Positions 44,803 to 53,653 are shown, counted from the stretch's first letter. The stretch is 64,000 nucleotides of DNA from G025836975 sp048751585 (GCF_048751585.1 NZ_JAZHOB010000002.1:1-64000), one strand, 5' to 3'. Numbers and translations: made by a program. Notes: generated by a model not told the origin, from the letters alone.

Positions 44803-45414
44803 CTACGATTTGCCCGGCTCGGGCAAGGTGAACTTGACCTCGGGATCCCGGGTGATTTCATCCTGCCTGGAAACGCCATAGTTCTCGATGGTCCGGTAAC
44901 CGAAGATCTTGGCGGTGATCAGCGTGGGGAACTGGCGCACGATCAGGTTGTATTCCTGCACGGCCTGGACGTAGCGCCGGCGCTCGGTGGCAATACGGTT
45001 TTCAGTGCCTTCCAACTGGGTCATCAGGTCGCGGAACAGGCCGTCGCTTTTCAGTTGCGGATAGTTTTCCGACACGGCGATCAGGCGCGACAAGGCGGAG
45101 GACAGCTGGCTCTGGGCCTGATTGAAGCGCGCCATCACTTCGGGATTTTCCAGGTCCTGGGCACTGATTTGTATGCTGCCCACCTTGGAGCGGGCCTCGG
45201 TCACCTGGGTCAGGACCGCGCGCTCGTTGACCATATAGGCATTGACTGAATTGACCAGCTTGGGCACCAGCTCGGCCCGGCGCTCGTACTGGTTCAGGGT
45301 TTGCGACCAGGCCGTCTTGACCTGTTCGTCCAGACGCTGGATGTCGTTATAGCCGCAGCCGGCCAGCAACACCGACAGGCAGGGCAATAACACAAGCAAA
45401 AATAATCGTTTCAT
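44803..45414 (-). CDS. lemA: LemA family lipoprotein-type membrane protein
   Basis: 203 residues from the ATG at 45414; a longer frame to 45543 has no family-like start. The N-terminus LFLLVLLPCLSVLLAGC carries a lipobox ending at C20. The rest is helical (YNDIQRLDEQVKTAWSQTLN, then NQYERRAELVPKLVNSVNAY, both LemA hallmarks). LemA and YgcG/TPM proteins commonly share an operon, as here. Their shared role in the envelope is not known. Confidence 0.9.
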   Translation of the reverse strand: MKRLFLLVLLPCLSVLLAGCGYNDIQRLDEQVKTAWSQTLNQYERRAELVPKLVNSVNAYMVNERAVLTQVTEARSKVGSIQISAQDLENPEVMARFNQAQSQLSSALSRLIAVSENYPQLKSDGLFRDLMTQLEGTENRIATERRRYVQAVQEYNLIVRQFPTLITAKIFGYRTIENYGVSRQDEITRDPEVKFTLPEPGKS

Positions 45415-45666
45415 TGGCGCGAGTCCAGGAAAAGTGATGAGCGAATTACAACAGCTTGGCGCCGCCTTGCCAATATGCCTGAAAATCATTTTTCCCACAT
45501 GACGGCCAACTGCGCTACAATAGCAAGTTGCGTGCCGTACCAATCAGCACGCTGTCTGCAAGCCATTCTGGCCTTGCCTTTGGCTTTTTCGCCATCAACT
45601 TCTTTTATCGTCTGCCTAGATTGGTATCTCTCAACTCGAGCGATAGGCTGTCGCTGGAGTTATTTC

Positions 45667-47067
45667 TTGACTACCCAAACACCCTTTGCCGCCCTTGGGC
45701 TGGCAGAACCCCTTTTGCGTGCCGTTGCCGACACCGGTTACGAGCACCCGACGCCCATTCAGGCACAAGCCATACCGCAAGTCATCAAGGGCGGCGACCT
45801 GCTGGCCGCCGCGCAAACCGGCACCGGCAAGACAGCCGGCTTTACGCTGCCCATCCTGCACCGCTTGCTGCAAAACCCGGTTCAAGGCCGCAAGCCCGGC
45901 CAGCCGCGCGTACTTATCCTGACACCCACGCGTGAACTGACCGCACAGGTCGAGGAATCCGTGCGCACCTATGGCCAGCACACCTCGGTGCGCTCGATGG
46001 TGATGTTCGGCGGCGTGAATATCAACCCGCAAATCAGCGCCCTGCGCAAACCGCTGGACATCCTGGTCGCCACTCCCGGCCGCCTGCTGGATCACGCACA
46101 GCAAAAAACCGTGGACCTTTCGGGGGTGGAAATCCTGGTTCTGGACGAAGCGGACCGCATGCTGGACATGGGCTTCATCCGCGACATCCGGCGCATTTTG
46201 GCGCTGCTACCCAAGAAGCGCCAGAACCTGCTGTTCTCGGCCACGTTCTCGGACGAAATCCGCGAGCTGTCCAAAGGCGTGCTGACCGATCCCATCGAAA
46301 TTTCGGTGGCCCGGCGCAATACCGCCTCGGAACTTGTCGCCCAAAGCATGGTGATGACCGAACAAGCGCACAAGCGCGATCTGCTCAGCTACATCATTCG
46401 TGAAAGCGGATGGCATCAGGTGCTGGTATTCACCCGCACCAAGCATGGCGCGAACCGTTTGGCCGAAAAGCTGGTCAAGGACGGGCTGGCCGCCGCCGCC
46501 ATCCACGGAAACAAAAGCCAGGCCGCACGCACGCGCGCTCTGGCGGGCTTCAAGGACGGCAAGGTCGCTGTGCTGGTCGCCACCGACATCGCCGCCCGCG
46601 GCATCGATATCGACCACCTGCCCCACGTGGTGAATTTCGAACTGCCCAATGTGCCCGAGGACTATGTGCACCGTATCGGCCGCACGGGCCGCGCCGGCAG
46701 CACCGGATCGGCGATGTCGCTGGTCGACAGATCGGAAATCAAGCTCCTGAGCGCCATCGAAAAGCTGATCAAGCGCCCCATCGAACGCACCACCATCAAC
46801 GGCTGGTCGCCCGACATGGTCAAGGCCGAGCCGGCGCATGCCCGCGACAACGACGATGACCGCCCGCCACGCCGCAACAATGCGCCTCGCAAGAGCGCCG
46901 GCGGCAGGCCCGCCCCCAAAGCAGGCGGCCGGCCAGGCGAGCCGCGCCGCTCCAGCAACGGCGGCCGCAAGCCCGCCGCGGGCGGCGCCGCTTCCGGCCA
47001 GCCACGCCAACACGGCAACCCGGGACGCGGAAATGGCAGCCAACGCGTCGCACTGCTGGACAAATAA
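45667..47067 (+). CDS. rhlE: DEAD-box RNA helicase (RhlE group)
   Basis: 466 residues from a TTG at 45667, chosen because GGAG sits 7 bases upstream and because the protein then starts TTQTPFAALGLAEPLL as RhlE proteins do. All motifs are present: Q-motif PTPIQ, AQTGTGKT (49-56), PTRELTAQ, LDEADRMLDMGF (DEAD near residue 160), SAT, and RIGRTGRAGSTGSAMS. The C-terminal 80 residues are rich in Arg, Gly and Pro and probably bind RNA. The role is likely ribosome assembly and RNA remodelling. A 250-base stretch lies between it and the divergent lemA gene. Confidence 0.88.
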   Translation: MTTQTPFAALGLAEPLLRAVADTGYEHPTPIQAQAIPQVIKGGDLLAAAQTGTGKTAGFTLPILHRLLQNPVQGRKPGQPRVLILTPTRELTAQVEESVRTYGQHTSVRSMVMFGGVNINPQISALRKPLDILVATPGRLLDHAQQKTVDLSGVEILVLDEADRMLDMGFIRDIRRILALLPKKRQNLLFSATFSDEIRELSKGVLTDPIEISVARRNTASELVAQSMVMTEQAHKRDLLSYIIRESGWHQVLVFTRTKHGANRLAEKLVKDGLAAAAIHGNKSQAARTRALAGFKDGKVAVLVATDIAARGIDIDHLPHVVNFELPNVPEDYVHRIGRTGRAGSTGSAMSLVDRSEIKLLSAIEKLIKRPIERTTINGWSPDMVKAEPAHARDNDDDRPPRRNNAPRKSAGGRPAPKAGGRPGEPRRSSNGGRKPAAGGAASGQPRQHGNPGRGNGSQRVALLDK

Positions 47068-47106
47068 AGCGTATTATTCGGCCACAATCCACCATCGCCG
47101 ATCATC

Positions 47107-47736
47107 ATGTCCCTTTCCACCTGGCTAGCCTTCTTTGCCGCTTCCTGGGCGATTTCCTTCTCGCCCGGGCCAGGCGCCATTTCAGCCATGGCTTCGGGGC
47201 TGAAATACGGCTTCAGGCGGGGATATTGGACCACGGTAGGACTGATACTGGGGATACTGATCCAGTTCGTGGTCGTCGCCGTGGGGCTGGGCGCCTTGCT
47301 GGCCGCATCGGAAATGGCTTTCGGCATCGTCAAATGGCTGGGGGTGCTTTACCTGATTTACCTGGGCTGGAAGCAGTTCCGCACCGACGCCGCGCCCGTC
47401 GCGGTAGAGGCCGGCCAGCCGGCCCCTTTCAAGGCGCGCGAACTGATTGCCAACGGCTGCCTCATCAACATCACCAATCCGAAGGGCACGGTGTTCCTGC
47501 TGGCGGTTGTGCCTCAATTCCTGAACCTGTCGCAACCGCTGCCGCTGCAGTACGCAACCATAGCCGCCACCCTGTGCTTTACCGACCTGGTGGCCATGGG
47601 CTGCTATACCACCCTGGCCTCGCGCATACTGAAGTTGTTGCGCAGCCCACGCCATATCCGCTGGCTCAATCGCACATTCGGCGCCATGTTCATTCTGGCG
47701 GGCACTGTGCTGGCCTCGTTCAGCCAACATAAGTAA
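47107..47736 (+). CDS. LysE/RhtB family amino acid exporter
   Basis: 209 residues with six predicted membrane spans. The N-terminus TWLAFFAASWAISFSPGPGA and the SGLKYGFRRGYWTTVGLILG loop are typical, as is the LIYLGWKQFRTDA motif. The RhtB family exports homoserine, threonine or related amino acids; the substrate cannot be assigned. It starts 40 bases after rhlE and may be partly co-transcribed with prfC downstream. Confidence 0.88.
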   Translation: MSLSTWLAFFAASWAISFSPGPGAISAMASGLKYGFRRGYWTTVGLILGILIQFVVVAVGLGALLAASEMAFGIVKWLGVLYLIYLGWKQFRTDAAPVAVEAGQPAPFKARELIANGCLINITNPKGTVFLLAVVPQFLNLSQPLPLQYATIAATLCFTDLVAMGCYTTLASRILKLLRSPRHIRWLNRTFGAMFILAGTVLASFSQHK

Positions 47737-47791
47737 AACCCTGCTCGGAAGGCCAGGCGGCTTCGAGAGCGACACACGCTAAAATCACGTC

Positions 47792-49399
47792 ATGAGCATT
47801 ACCCAAGAAGTCGCGCGGCGACGCACATTTGCCATTGTTTCCCACCCCGATGCGGGCAAGACCACCCTGACGGAAAAGCTCCTGCTTTTCGCAGGCGCGA
47901 TCCAGATCGCCGGCAGCGTAAAAGCCCGCAAGGCCAGCCGCCACGCCTCATCGGACTGGATGGAAATCGAAAAGCAGCGGGGCATTTCAGTGGCCTCGTC
48001 GGTCATGCAGATGGAGTATCGCGACTGCGTGATCAACCTGCTCGACACTCCGGGCCACCAGGATTTCTCCGAAGACACCTATCGCGTGCTGACCGCCGTG
48101 GACGCGGCGCTGATGGTCATCGACGCCGCGAACGGAGTTGAACCGCAAACCATACGATTGCTGCAGGTTTGCCGCGCACGCAATACGCCCATCATCACCT
48201 TCATCAACAAGCTGGACCGCGAGGTGCAGGAGCCGCTTAACCTGTTGTCGGAGATCGAGTCGCACTTGGGCATGGATGCCGTGCCATTTTCGTGGCCGGT
48301 CGGCATGGGGCGCTCGTTCGGCGGCGTCTTCGACATACGCCGGAACCGCATGCGGGTATTCCGGGCCGGTCAGGAAAGACGCGGCGATCAGGACGAACTG
48401 ATCGACGGCCTGGACAATCCGGCCATCGCCCAGCGCTTCGGCGATGCCTTTGAGAAAGCCAACGAGGAAATCGAGCTGATCAACGCCGCCGCACCCGAAT
48501 TCGATCATGCGGCCTTCCTGGCCGGCAAGCAGACTCCTGTGTTTTTCGGATCGGCCATCAATAACTTCGGCGTGCAGGAAGTGCTGGACGCCCTGGTGGA
48601 TCTTGCGCCCAAGCCCGGCTCGCGCACTGCGCTGCAACGCGAGGTGCAGCCCGATGAACCCAAGTTCAGCGGCGTGGTGTTCAAGGTGCAGGCCAATATG
48701 GACCCCGCCCACCGCGACCGCGTGGCTTTCGTGCGCGTCAGTTCCGGACGCTTCGAACGCGGCATGCGCCTGAAAGTGGCGCGCACCGGCAAGGAGATGC
48801 GGCCCAACAACGTCGTGTCCTTCCTGTCGCAGCGCCGTGAACTGCTGGATGAAGCCTATGCCGGCGACGTCATCGGCATTCCGAACCACGGCGTTCTGCA
48901 ACTGGGCGATGTCCTGACCGAAGGCGAAACCCTGCAATTCACCGGCCTGCCCTTTTTTGCTCCTGAACTGTTCCAGGCGGTCGAGGTCAAAGATCCATTG
49001 CGCACCAAGCAGTTGCGCATCGGCCTTACCCAATTGGGCGAGGAAGGCGCCATCCAGGTGTTCCGGCCCGAGGCGGCCGGCGGCGCTCTTTTGCTTGGCG
49101 CCGTGGGCCAGTTGCAGTTCGAGGTGGTCGCTCACAGGCTCAAGACCGAGTATGGCGCGGACGCGCGCATGATGCCTTCGCGTTACAACATGGCACGTTG
49201 GTTTACAGCCGAGGACCCCAAAATCTTGCGAAAATTCATGAATGCCAACGCCGCGAACATCGCCTATGATGTTGTCGATGCCGCTGCATTCCTGGCAAGT
49301 TCGCCAGCGCAATTACGCGTGGCGCAAGAGCTGTATCCCGGTATTGAATTTCACGCCATGCGCGAACACGGAGGCCAGGTTTTTGGGCAGAATACATAA
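47792..49399 (+). CDS. prfC: peptide chain release factor 3
   Basis: 535 residues, normal RF3 length. The translational GTPase motifs are G1 HPDAGKTT (18-25), G3 DTPGHQDF (about 84-91), and G4 NKLDRE (about 137-142). The C-terminal domains match RF3 (AGGALLLGAVGQLQFEVVAH). It recycles RF1/RF2 from the ribosome after termination. It is a single gene whose stop codon begins a folded RNA element (49398-49460). Confidence 0.95.
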   Translation: MSITQEVARRRTFAIVSHPDAGKTTLTEKLLLFAGAIQIAGSVKARKASRHASSDWMEIEKQRGISVASSVMQMEYRDCVINLLDTPGHQDFSEDTYRVLTAVDAALMVIDAANGVEPQTIRLLQVCRARNTPIITFINKLDREVQEPLNLLSEIESHLGMDAVPFSWPVGMGRSFGGVFDIRRNRMRVFRAGQERRGDQDELIDGLDNPAIAQRFGDAFEKANEEIELINAAAPEFDHAAFLAGKQTPVFFGSAINNFGVQEVLDALVDLAPKPGSRTALQREVQPDEPKFSGVVFKVQANMDPAHRDRVAFVRVSSGRFERGMRLKVARTGKEMRPNNVVSFLSQRRELLDEAYAGDVIGIPNHGVLQLGDVLTEGETLQFTGLPFFAPELFQAVEVKDPLRTKQLRIGLTQLGEEGAIQVFRPEAAGGALLLGAVGQLQFEVVAHRLKTEYGADARMMPSRYNMARWFTAEDPKILRKFMNANAANIAYDVVDAAAFLASSPAQLRVAQELYPGIEFHAMREHGGQVFGQNT

Positions 49400-49460
49400 A
49401 GGACGCCGCAATCCGCCGTTTTTTGGCGCAAATCCCAGCATATATACTGGGCGTCCTTTT
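49398..49460 (+). terminator. branched RNA fold after prfC, possible terminator
   Basis: An outer stem AAAGGACGC/GCGTCCTTT (49398-49406 with 49451-49459) encloses two smaller hairpins, CGCC/GGCG (49414-49417 with 49425-49428, T-rich loop) and CCCAG/CTGGG (49434-49438 with 49447-49451, loop CATATATA). One base is shared between alternatives. The layout resembles a three-way junction and ends with TTTT. It could end prfC transcription or act in the leader of the following gene. Confidence 0.45.
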
Positions 49461-49477
49461 CCAGACAGAAGGTAACC

Positions 49478-50128
49478 ATGTCCTGGCGATTCATCTTTGC
49501 AATATTAGTCTTGGCCGCGGGCGCCTCCGCCTGGGGAGGCCTGCGCCTGGGCGACTGGCTGGTGGCCCATGGCCCGGTAGCGCCCATCCCCCCCGAGCGG
49601 CCCGAACTTTCCGCCGTGCCCGTGCTGGATGCCAATGGCTTGCCCTACGTGGCCCAACCTCCTCAGCCGCTGCTGAACGGACAGCAAGGCGTGCCGGACG
49701 CGCCCACAGCCATTGCATGGCAAATACCGGAAACGTCGCTGGACGAAACCACATCGAATCCGGCCATCCCGGTGGCGACCACACCCATCACCATGGACGA
49801 GGCCCAGCTTATCGCCCAGTCGAACAATGCCGCGCCCGGCTTGCAAGGCATTGCCGATGTGGGCAGCCTGGGCCTGGGCGCATCGACCCCTGCCGGCCAG
49901 AAAGCCCCCCTGCAACCCATAGAGGTCGCGCCTCCCCCGCCTCCGCCGCCCGTTGCGGCCGCCGGAAACAACCAGGCCTGGCAAGCCAGCCTGCGCCAGG
50001 ACCTTCAGGCTTGCAGCGCCCAGGGCTTTTTCGATAGGCCCAGTTGTGCCTGGACGGCGCGCAACAAATACTGCGAACCCAACAACGCCTGGGGCCGCGT
50101 GCGCGACTGCCCCGCCAAGTCGTTTTAA
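49478..50128 (+). CDS. hypothetical envelope protein with proline-rich linker and cysteine-rich end
   Basis: 216 residues. An N-terminal hydrophobic segment (WRFIFAILVLAAGASAWGGL) acts as signal or anchor. The middle is Pro/Ala-rich and probably disordered, including a run of prolines near residue 155. The C-terminal 45 residues hold four cysteines (LQACSAQGF, RPSCAWTARNKYC, VRDCPAK) that could form two disulphides. I do not recognise a named family. The gene is followed by a strong terminator shared with the convergent bacterioferritin gene. Confidence 0.75.
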   Translation: MSWRFIFAILVLAAGASAWGGLRLGDWLVAHGPVAPIPPERPELSAVPVLDANGLPYVAQPPQPLLNGQQGVPDAPTAIAWQIPETSLDETTSNPAIPVATTPITMDEAQLIAQSNNAAPGLQGIADVGSLGLGASTPAGQKAPLQPIEVAPPPPPPPVAAAGNNQAWQASLRQDLQACSAQGFFDRPSCAWTARNKYCEPNNAWGRVRDCPAKSF

Positions 50129-50163
50129 TTTCAAGACCGGCAAGCTTCGCTTGCGCGGCTCAA

Positions 50164-50205
50164 AAACAACCCCCGCTGTATGCAGGCAGCGGGGGTTGTT
50201 TGTTC
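50164..50205. terminator. intrinsic terminator between hypothetical gene and bfr
   Basis: AAACAACCCCCGCTG (50164-50178) pairs perfectly with CAGCGGGGGTTGTTT (50187-50201). A T-rich tail follows on the plus strand, and AAAAA before the left arm gives a T-run for the minus strand. It serves both convergent genes. Confidence 0.92.
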
Positions 50206-50268
50206 TATGGGTAGAGTCCGCTTGCATTTTCAACAAGCGCCGCCCCGGTCTTGGTACAGCGGTTCTTC

Positions 50269-50745
50269 TTACTCCAGCTCGCCCATCTGGGACTGCAGGT
50301 AGTTCTGCAAGCCCACCTTGCCGACAAGCTCCATTTGGGTTTCCAGCCAGTCGATGTGCTCTTCGGTATCGTTGAGTATGTCCTGGAAAAGATCGCGCGA
50401 TACGAAGTCCCGCACCGATTCGCAATAGGCCATGGCTTCTTTCACGGTCGCCTGCGCGGCCGATTCCAGCTTGTGGTCACAGGAGAGGATTTCGGGAACG
50501 TCCTCGCCTATCATCAGCTTATGCAGGTCCTGCAAATTCGGCAGGCCGTCAAGCATGAAAATGCGCTCGATCAGGCGATCGGCATGCTTCATCTCGCCAA
50601 TGGATTCTTCGTATTCATGCTTGCCCAGTTTGTCGAATCCCCAATGGTTCAACATGCGAGCGTGCAGAAAGTATTGATTGATGGCGGTCAGCTCATTCTT
50701 GAGCTGTGCGTTCAGATGCTTGATAACGGTGGTGTCGCCTTTCAT
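50269..50745 (-). CDS. bfr: bacterioferritin
   Basis: 158 residues from the ATG at 50745, which has AGGAG upstream; a longer frame to 50838 is not family-like. This is a haem-containing iron-storage protein that forms 24-mers. Ferroxidase ligands E18, E51, H54, E94 and H130 and the haem ligand M52 are present (GEMKHADRLIERI). At position 127, where E. coli Bfr has glutamate, the local sequence reads NDTEEH, giving Thr127 with Glu128 and Glu129 next to it. It is downstream of bfd on the same strand with a 347-base gap, so it probably has its own promoter. Confidence 0.93.
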   Translation of the reverse strand: MKGDTTVIKHLNAQLKNELTAINQYFLHARMLNHWGFDKLGKHEYEESIGEMKHADRLIERIFMLDGLPNLQDLHKLMIGEDVPEILSCDHKLESAAQATVKEAMAYCESVRDFVSRDLFQDILNDTEEHIDWLETQMELVGKVGLQNYLQSQMGELE

Positions 50746-51092
50746 GGCCGTGCTCCTGGAACTAAGGGATGGGTCGATAAGCCATCGACGCCGCGCTGGG
50801 GCGTCAGGGCAAGTCTTGCTCGACCATAAGGCTACCATGCCGATAAGCCTTTTTCAGCCGCCACGCGCACGCGGAAAGGCAAGGGCGGCGGGCCAGGCGG
50901 CCGCTGCTTGAGAACAGGAATGAATTGATTTATTAATACTGTTCCAGCGCAAAAGACCGGATACGCAGGAGGAACGAAGCGCCAAACGAAAAAAAAGACG
51001 CTTTTCAGGAAGAGAAACGGGAGAATTGGCGAGCGTTTTCCATAAAGGAACACTCGATCCGCCGTCAGCCGGCTATTTTGTTACAAAATGAG
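50746..51092. other. intergenic region between bfd and bfr
   Basis: A gap of 347 bases in which I see no credible gene. It should hold the bfr promoter on the minus strand. I searched by eye for a Fur-box-like sequence and found none comparable to the one at the bfd start. Confidence 0.5.
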
Positions 51093-51368
51093 TCAGGCGC
51101 GGCGAATCGCGACTTCCACCATGACGGCGCGAACCGAAAGCTCGGAATCGTTGGCGGCTTCGGTAACCAAAGTGCCCGCTTCATGGTGTGTCGATGCCTG
51201 ACCGGCATAGCGGCCACCCGGCAGATATTCGGCCGCCGTCTCGGCGCAGCAGCCGCAGCAGGCCGCCACACCCAATTGTCCCTGGAGATCGGACAAGGTG
51301 TTGGCACCCTCGGCTACGGCCGTCTGAACCTGCCGTTCAGTGATGGCGTTACAGATACAAATGAACAT
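51093..51368 (-). CDS. bfd: bacterioferritin-associated ferredoxin
   Basis: 91 residues from the ATG at 51368 (MFICICNAIT), the family-like start; an ATG 15 bases upstream is possible. The [2Fe-2S] cysteines are C4 and C6 and the C-x2-C pair in AACCGCC (C38 and C41). It reduces the iron core of bacterioferritin to release iron. It is upstream of bfr on the same strand. A Fur-box-like sequence overlaps the start, consistent with induction when iron is scarce. The C-terminus is longer than in E. coli Bfd (64 residues). Confidence 0.88.
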   Translation of the reverse strand: MFICICNAITERQVQTAVAEGANTLSDLQGQLGVAACCGCCAETAAEYLPGGRYAGQASTHHEAGTLVTEAANDSELSVRAVMVEVAIRRA

Positions 51369-51382
51369 GAGAATAATTATCA
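51368..51382 (-). promoter_or_regulatory. Fur-box-like site at the bfd start
   Basis: Read on the minus strand this is TGATAATTATTCTCA. It matches the Fur 7-1-7 model TGATAAT-N-ATTATCA at 13 of 14 positions and overlaps the bfd start region. Binding of iron-loaded Fur here would block transcription. Confidence 0.72.
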
Positions 51383-51479
51383 TCCAATATAATTAAAAAA
51401 TCAAATCATTTGGATGATCCAGCCTGAAGGCCGGCCGTCTTTTGTCCCATCCTGGCAACGCGGCGCAATGCGCCGACAG

Positions 51480-52889
51480 TCAGCGGGTATTCAGGGCCGC
51501 ACGCGCCTTGCGCATGATGGCGGGTTCTATGCCGGCCGCTTCGCGGTACTTGGCCACGGTGCGCCGGGCAATCACCACGCCCTGCTCCGCCAGGCGCAGC
51601 GCAATCTGGCTGTCGGACAGCGGCTTCACATCCGATTCCTCGGCGACCAATTTCAAGATCAGCGCGCGCACGGCGGTCGCCGAGGTCGACTCGCCGCCAT
51701 CGGTCTGCAATGCCACCCCGAAGAACCCTTTGAGCTCGATGACGCCCCAGGGCGTTTGGGCATACTTCTGCTTGGTCGCCCGCGATACCGTGGATTCGTG
51801 AAGCTCCAGTTCCTGGGCGATATCGCGCAGCAACAAAGGTCGCATGCCTCCGACGCCGTGTTCAAAAAATTCCTGTTGCTTATCCACAATGGCCTGAGCC
51901 ACCCGCAGGACCGTCACGAAACGCTGGCTTACGCTTTTGAGCAAGCCGTGCGCCTGCTGAAGCTGGTTCTGCATCGCGGGCGCCGCGAGCGCCTTGCCCA
52001 GCAAATCCTCGTACATGGAATTGATGCGCAAGCGCGGCATGATCGTCGGATTGATTCTGGCGACCCATCGCTTGCCGACCTTGCGCACCAGCACGTCGGG
52101 CGTGATGTAGTCGGCCGTCGAGCTGGCCCAGTCGCGGGCGGGCTTGGGCTGGAGCTGCAGCAAGACCGCATGCGCGGCCCGCAAGACGGCCTGGTCGCAA
52201 GACAGCGCATCGCGCAGCTTGGCCAGATTGCCCGTAGCCAGCAAGCCCAGATGATGACGGGCGATGTCGCGCGCGCATTCCAGCGCCTCAGGCGCCAGCA
52301 CCGTATCCGGCGCCGGCTGTAGGGACTCCAGTTGCAGGCACAGGCATTCGCTTAGCGATCTTGCGCCCACGCCGGGCGGATCAAAGGATTGCAGCAGGCG
52401 CAAGGCGGCATGCAATTCATCCGGCCGGACCATCAATTCCTGCGGCAGGCAGGCAAGTATTTCATCGAGCGATGTCGGCAGATAGCCGTTTTCATCCAGC
52501 TCCTGGATCAGCAAGGTTATCAGGGCGCAATCGCGCGGCTCGGCACGCGTCAGGCGCAATTGTTCCAGAAGATGGTCCTGCAGGGTCTCGGCCAGGGCGG
52601 TCTCGGGACGGGTGGGCTCATCGTCCGAACCGGTGCTGCCGGTACGCCCCGACATGCCCGGCATCATCCAACGATCTTCCTGCGCCTGCTCTTCATCGGC
52701 TACCGTATCCCGACCATCGGTGTCATACTCTTCTTCGCGTTCGAGCAGCGGGTTTTCCAGCAAGGCCTGCGCCACCTCCAGTTCCAGCTCGTGCGCCGAC
52801 AGCTGCAGAAATCGTATTGATTGCTGCAGCTGCGGGGTCAGCGCCAATTGCTGGTGCTGACGAAGTTCCAAAGACTGACGCGATTGCAT
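51480..52889 (-). CDS. rpoN: RNA polymerase sigma-54 factor
   Basis: 469 residues from the ATG at 52889, a usual RpoN length; the longer frame to 53102 lies across the divergent gene. Region I is Gln/Leu-rich (LRQHQQLALTPQLQQSIRFL), region II acidic. The core-binding region and the helix-turn-helix (LHESTVSRATKQKYAQTPWG) follow, and the RpoN box ARRTVAKYRE is at about 441-450. It recruits core polymerase to -24/-12 promoters and needs enhancer-binding ATPases. The usual rpoN neighbours (lptB, hpf, ptsN) are not beside it here. Confidence 0.94.
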   Translation of the reverse strand: MQSRQSLELRQHQQLALTPQLQQSIRFLQLSAHELELEVAQALLENPLLEREEEYDTDGRDTVADEEQAQEDRWMMPGMSGRTGSTGSDDEPTRPETALAETLQDHLLEQLRLTRAEPRDCALITLLIQELDENGYLPTSLDEILACLPQELMVRPDELHAALRLLQSFDPPGVGARSLSECLCLQLESLQPAPDTVLAPEALECARDIARHHLGLLATGNLAKLRDALSCDQAVLRAAHAVLLQLQPKPARDWASSTADYITPDVLVRKVGKRWVARINPTIMPRLRINSMYEDLLGKALAAPAMQNQLQQAHGLLKSVSQRFVTVLRVAQAIVDKQQEFFEHGVGGMRPLLLRDIAQELELHESTVSRATKQKYAQTPWGVIELKGFFGVALQTDGGESTSATAVRALILKLVAEESDVKPLSDSQIALRLAEQGVVIARRTVAKYREAAGIEPAIMRKARAALNTR

Positions 52890-52904
52890 AGTTAAAATAC
52901 GTGT

Positions 52905-53465
52905 ATGAAACCAAATTCCCTGCAAGAACAGCCTACGCCCACTCGCCAGGACCGTGCCCTGCTGCGCAACACCTTGCTGCGGCTTACCGCCACGCAAAAG
53001 ATCGTATGCGCGGTGGTCGTCGCGGTGGTTGCCCTGATCTGGTACGACCTGCTCAATCGCCTGGTGGCGTTCGGCCGAGGCATCGATTATGAGGGCCTGC
53101 ACGCGCTGGGCGTCCAGGCCGTGGCGCTATTGAAACAGTACAACCCCTTTTTCTGGTGGGCGGTCGTAGCGCTTTGCACGCTTATTATTGCCTATTTTCT
53201 GTATGGTTTTGTACAAGGCGCCTTACGCCGGGTCCGCGCCAAAATGGTGGACGAGGAAACCATACAAATGCTGGCCTCGAAATTGTCCGAGCCGGCGCTG
53301 GAAGTGCTGCGCTGGTCCTGGCAGGATCGCCGCGAACCGATCACCGTGGGCGATTTACAACGCGCCGCCGCAGAATTGCGCGGCGGCCGGGCTGCAAAAA
53401 TTGCCCTGGCGCGGCGCCAAGCGGCTCTGCTCCAAGGGTCGCAGGCCGATGCGGACGCGCAATAA
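52905..53465 (+). CDS. hypothetical membrane protein, divergent from rpoN
   Basis: 186 residues. A polar N-terminus is followed by two transmembrane segments (QKIVCAVVVAVVALIWYDLL, and FFWWAVVALCTLIIAYFLYG) and a basic, helical cytoplasmic C-terminus with Ala/Gln/Arg-rich repeats (GGRAAKIALARRQAALLQGS). Its start is only 15 bases from the rpoN start, so the two promoters must overlap the other gene's 5' end. I do not recognise a family. Confidence 0.75.
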   Translation: MKPNSLQEQPTPTRQDRALLRNTLLRLTATQKIVCAVVVAVVALIWYDLLNRLVAFGRGIDYEGLHALGVQAVALLKQYNPFFWWAVVALCTLIIAYFLYGFVQGALRRVRAKMVDEETIQMLASKLSEPALEVLRWSWQDRREPITVGDLQRAAAELRGGRAAKIALARRQAALLQGSQADADAQ

Positions 53466-53503
53466 AACTTGCCAAGAGTCCAAGAATATGGTTGACTATC
53501 GTC

Positions 53504-53653
53504 ATGCAGCCCAAACACGCATCCCTCGTTAATGCCCACGCCAGCAGCCATGCTGCGGGTGGCGCATTGCGTGTTCCGCGCAATCCCCTGCGCGCTTGCC
53601 TGCTGTCCTCGCCCGCCCTATCGCTACTGCTACCGATCGGTTGCCGGGCCTAG
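53504..53653 (+). CDS. leuL: leader peptide for leucine attenuation (candidate)
   Basis: A 49-codon frame from the ATG at 53504 whose last 20 codons contain seven leucines (PLRACLLSSPALSLLLP). Three are the codon CTA, which is rare in this GC-rich DNA. Stop is TAG at 53651. It lies 130 bases before leuA, and a hairpin with T-run spans its end. Leucine-rich leaders with rare leucine codons before leuA are the classical sign of transcription attenuation. I see no clear ribosome-binding site, and the exact start is uncertain. Confidence 0.6.
   Translation: MQPKHASLVNAHASSHAAGGALRVPRNPLRACLLSSPALSLLLPIGCRA

Noticed and set aside
47987..49312. 441-codon frame on the minus strand
   Set aside because: Antisense to prfC, whose GTPase motifs are complete.
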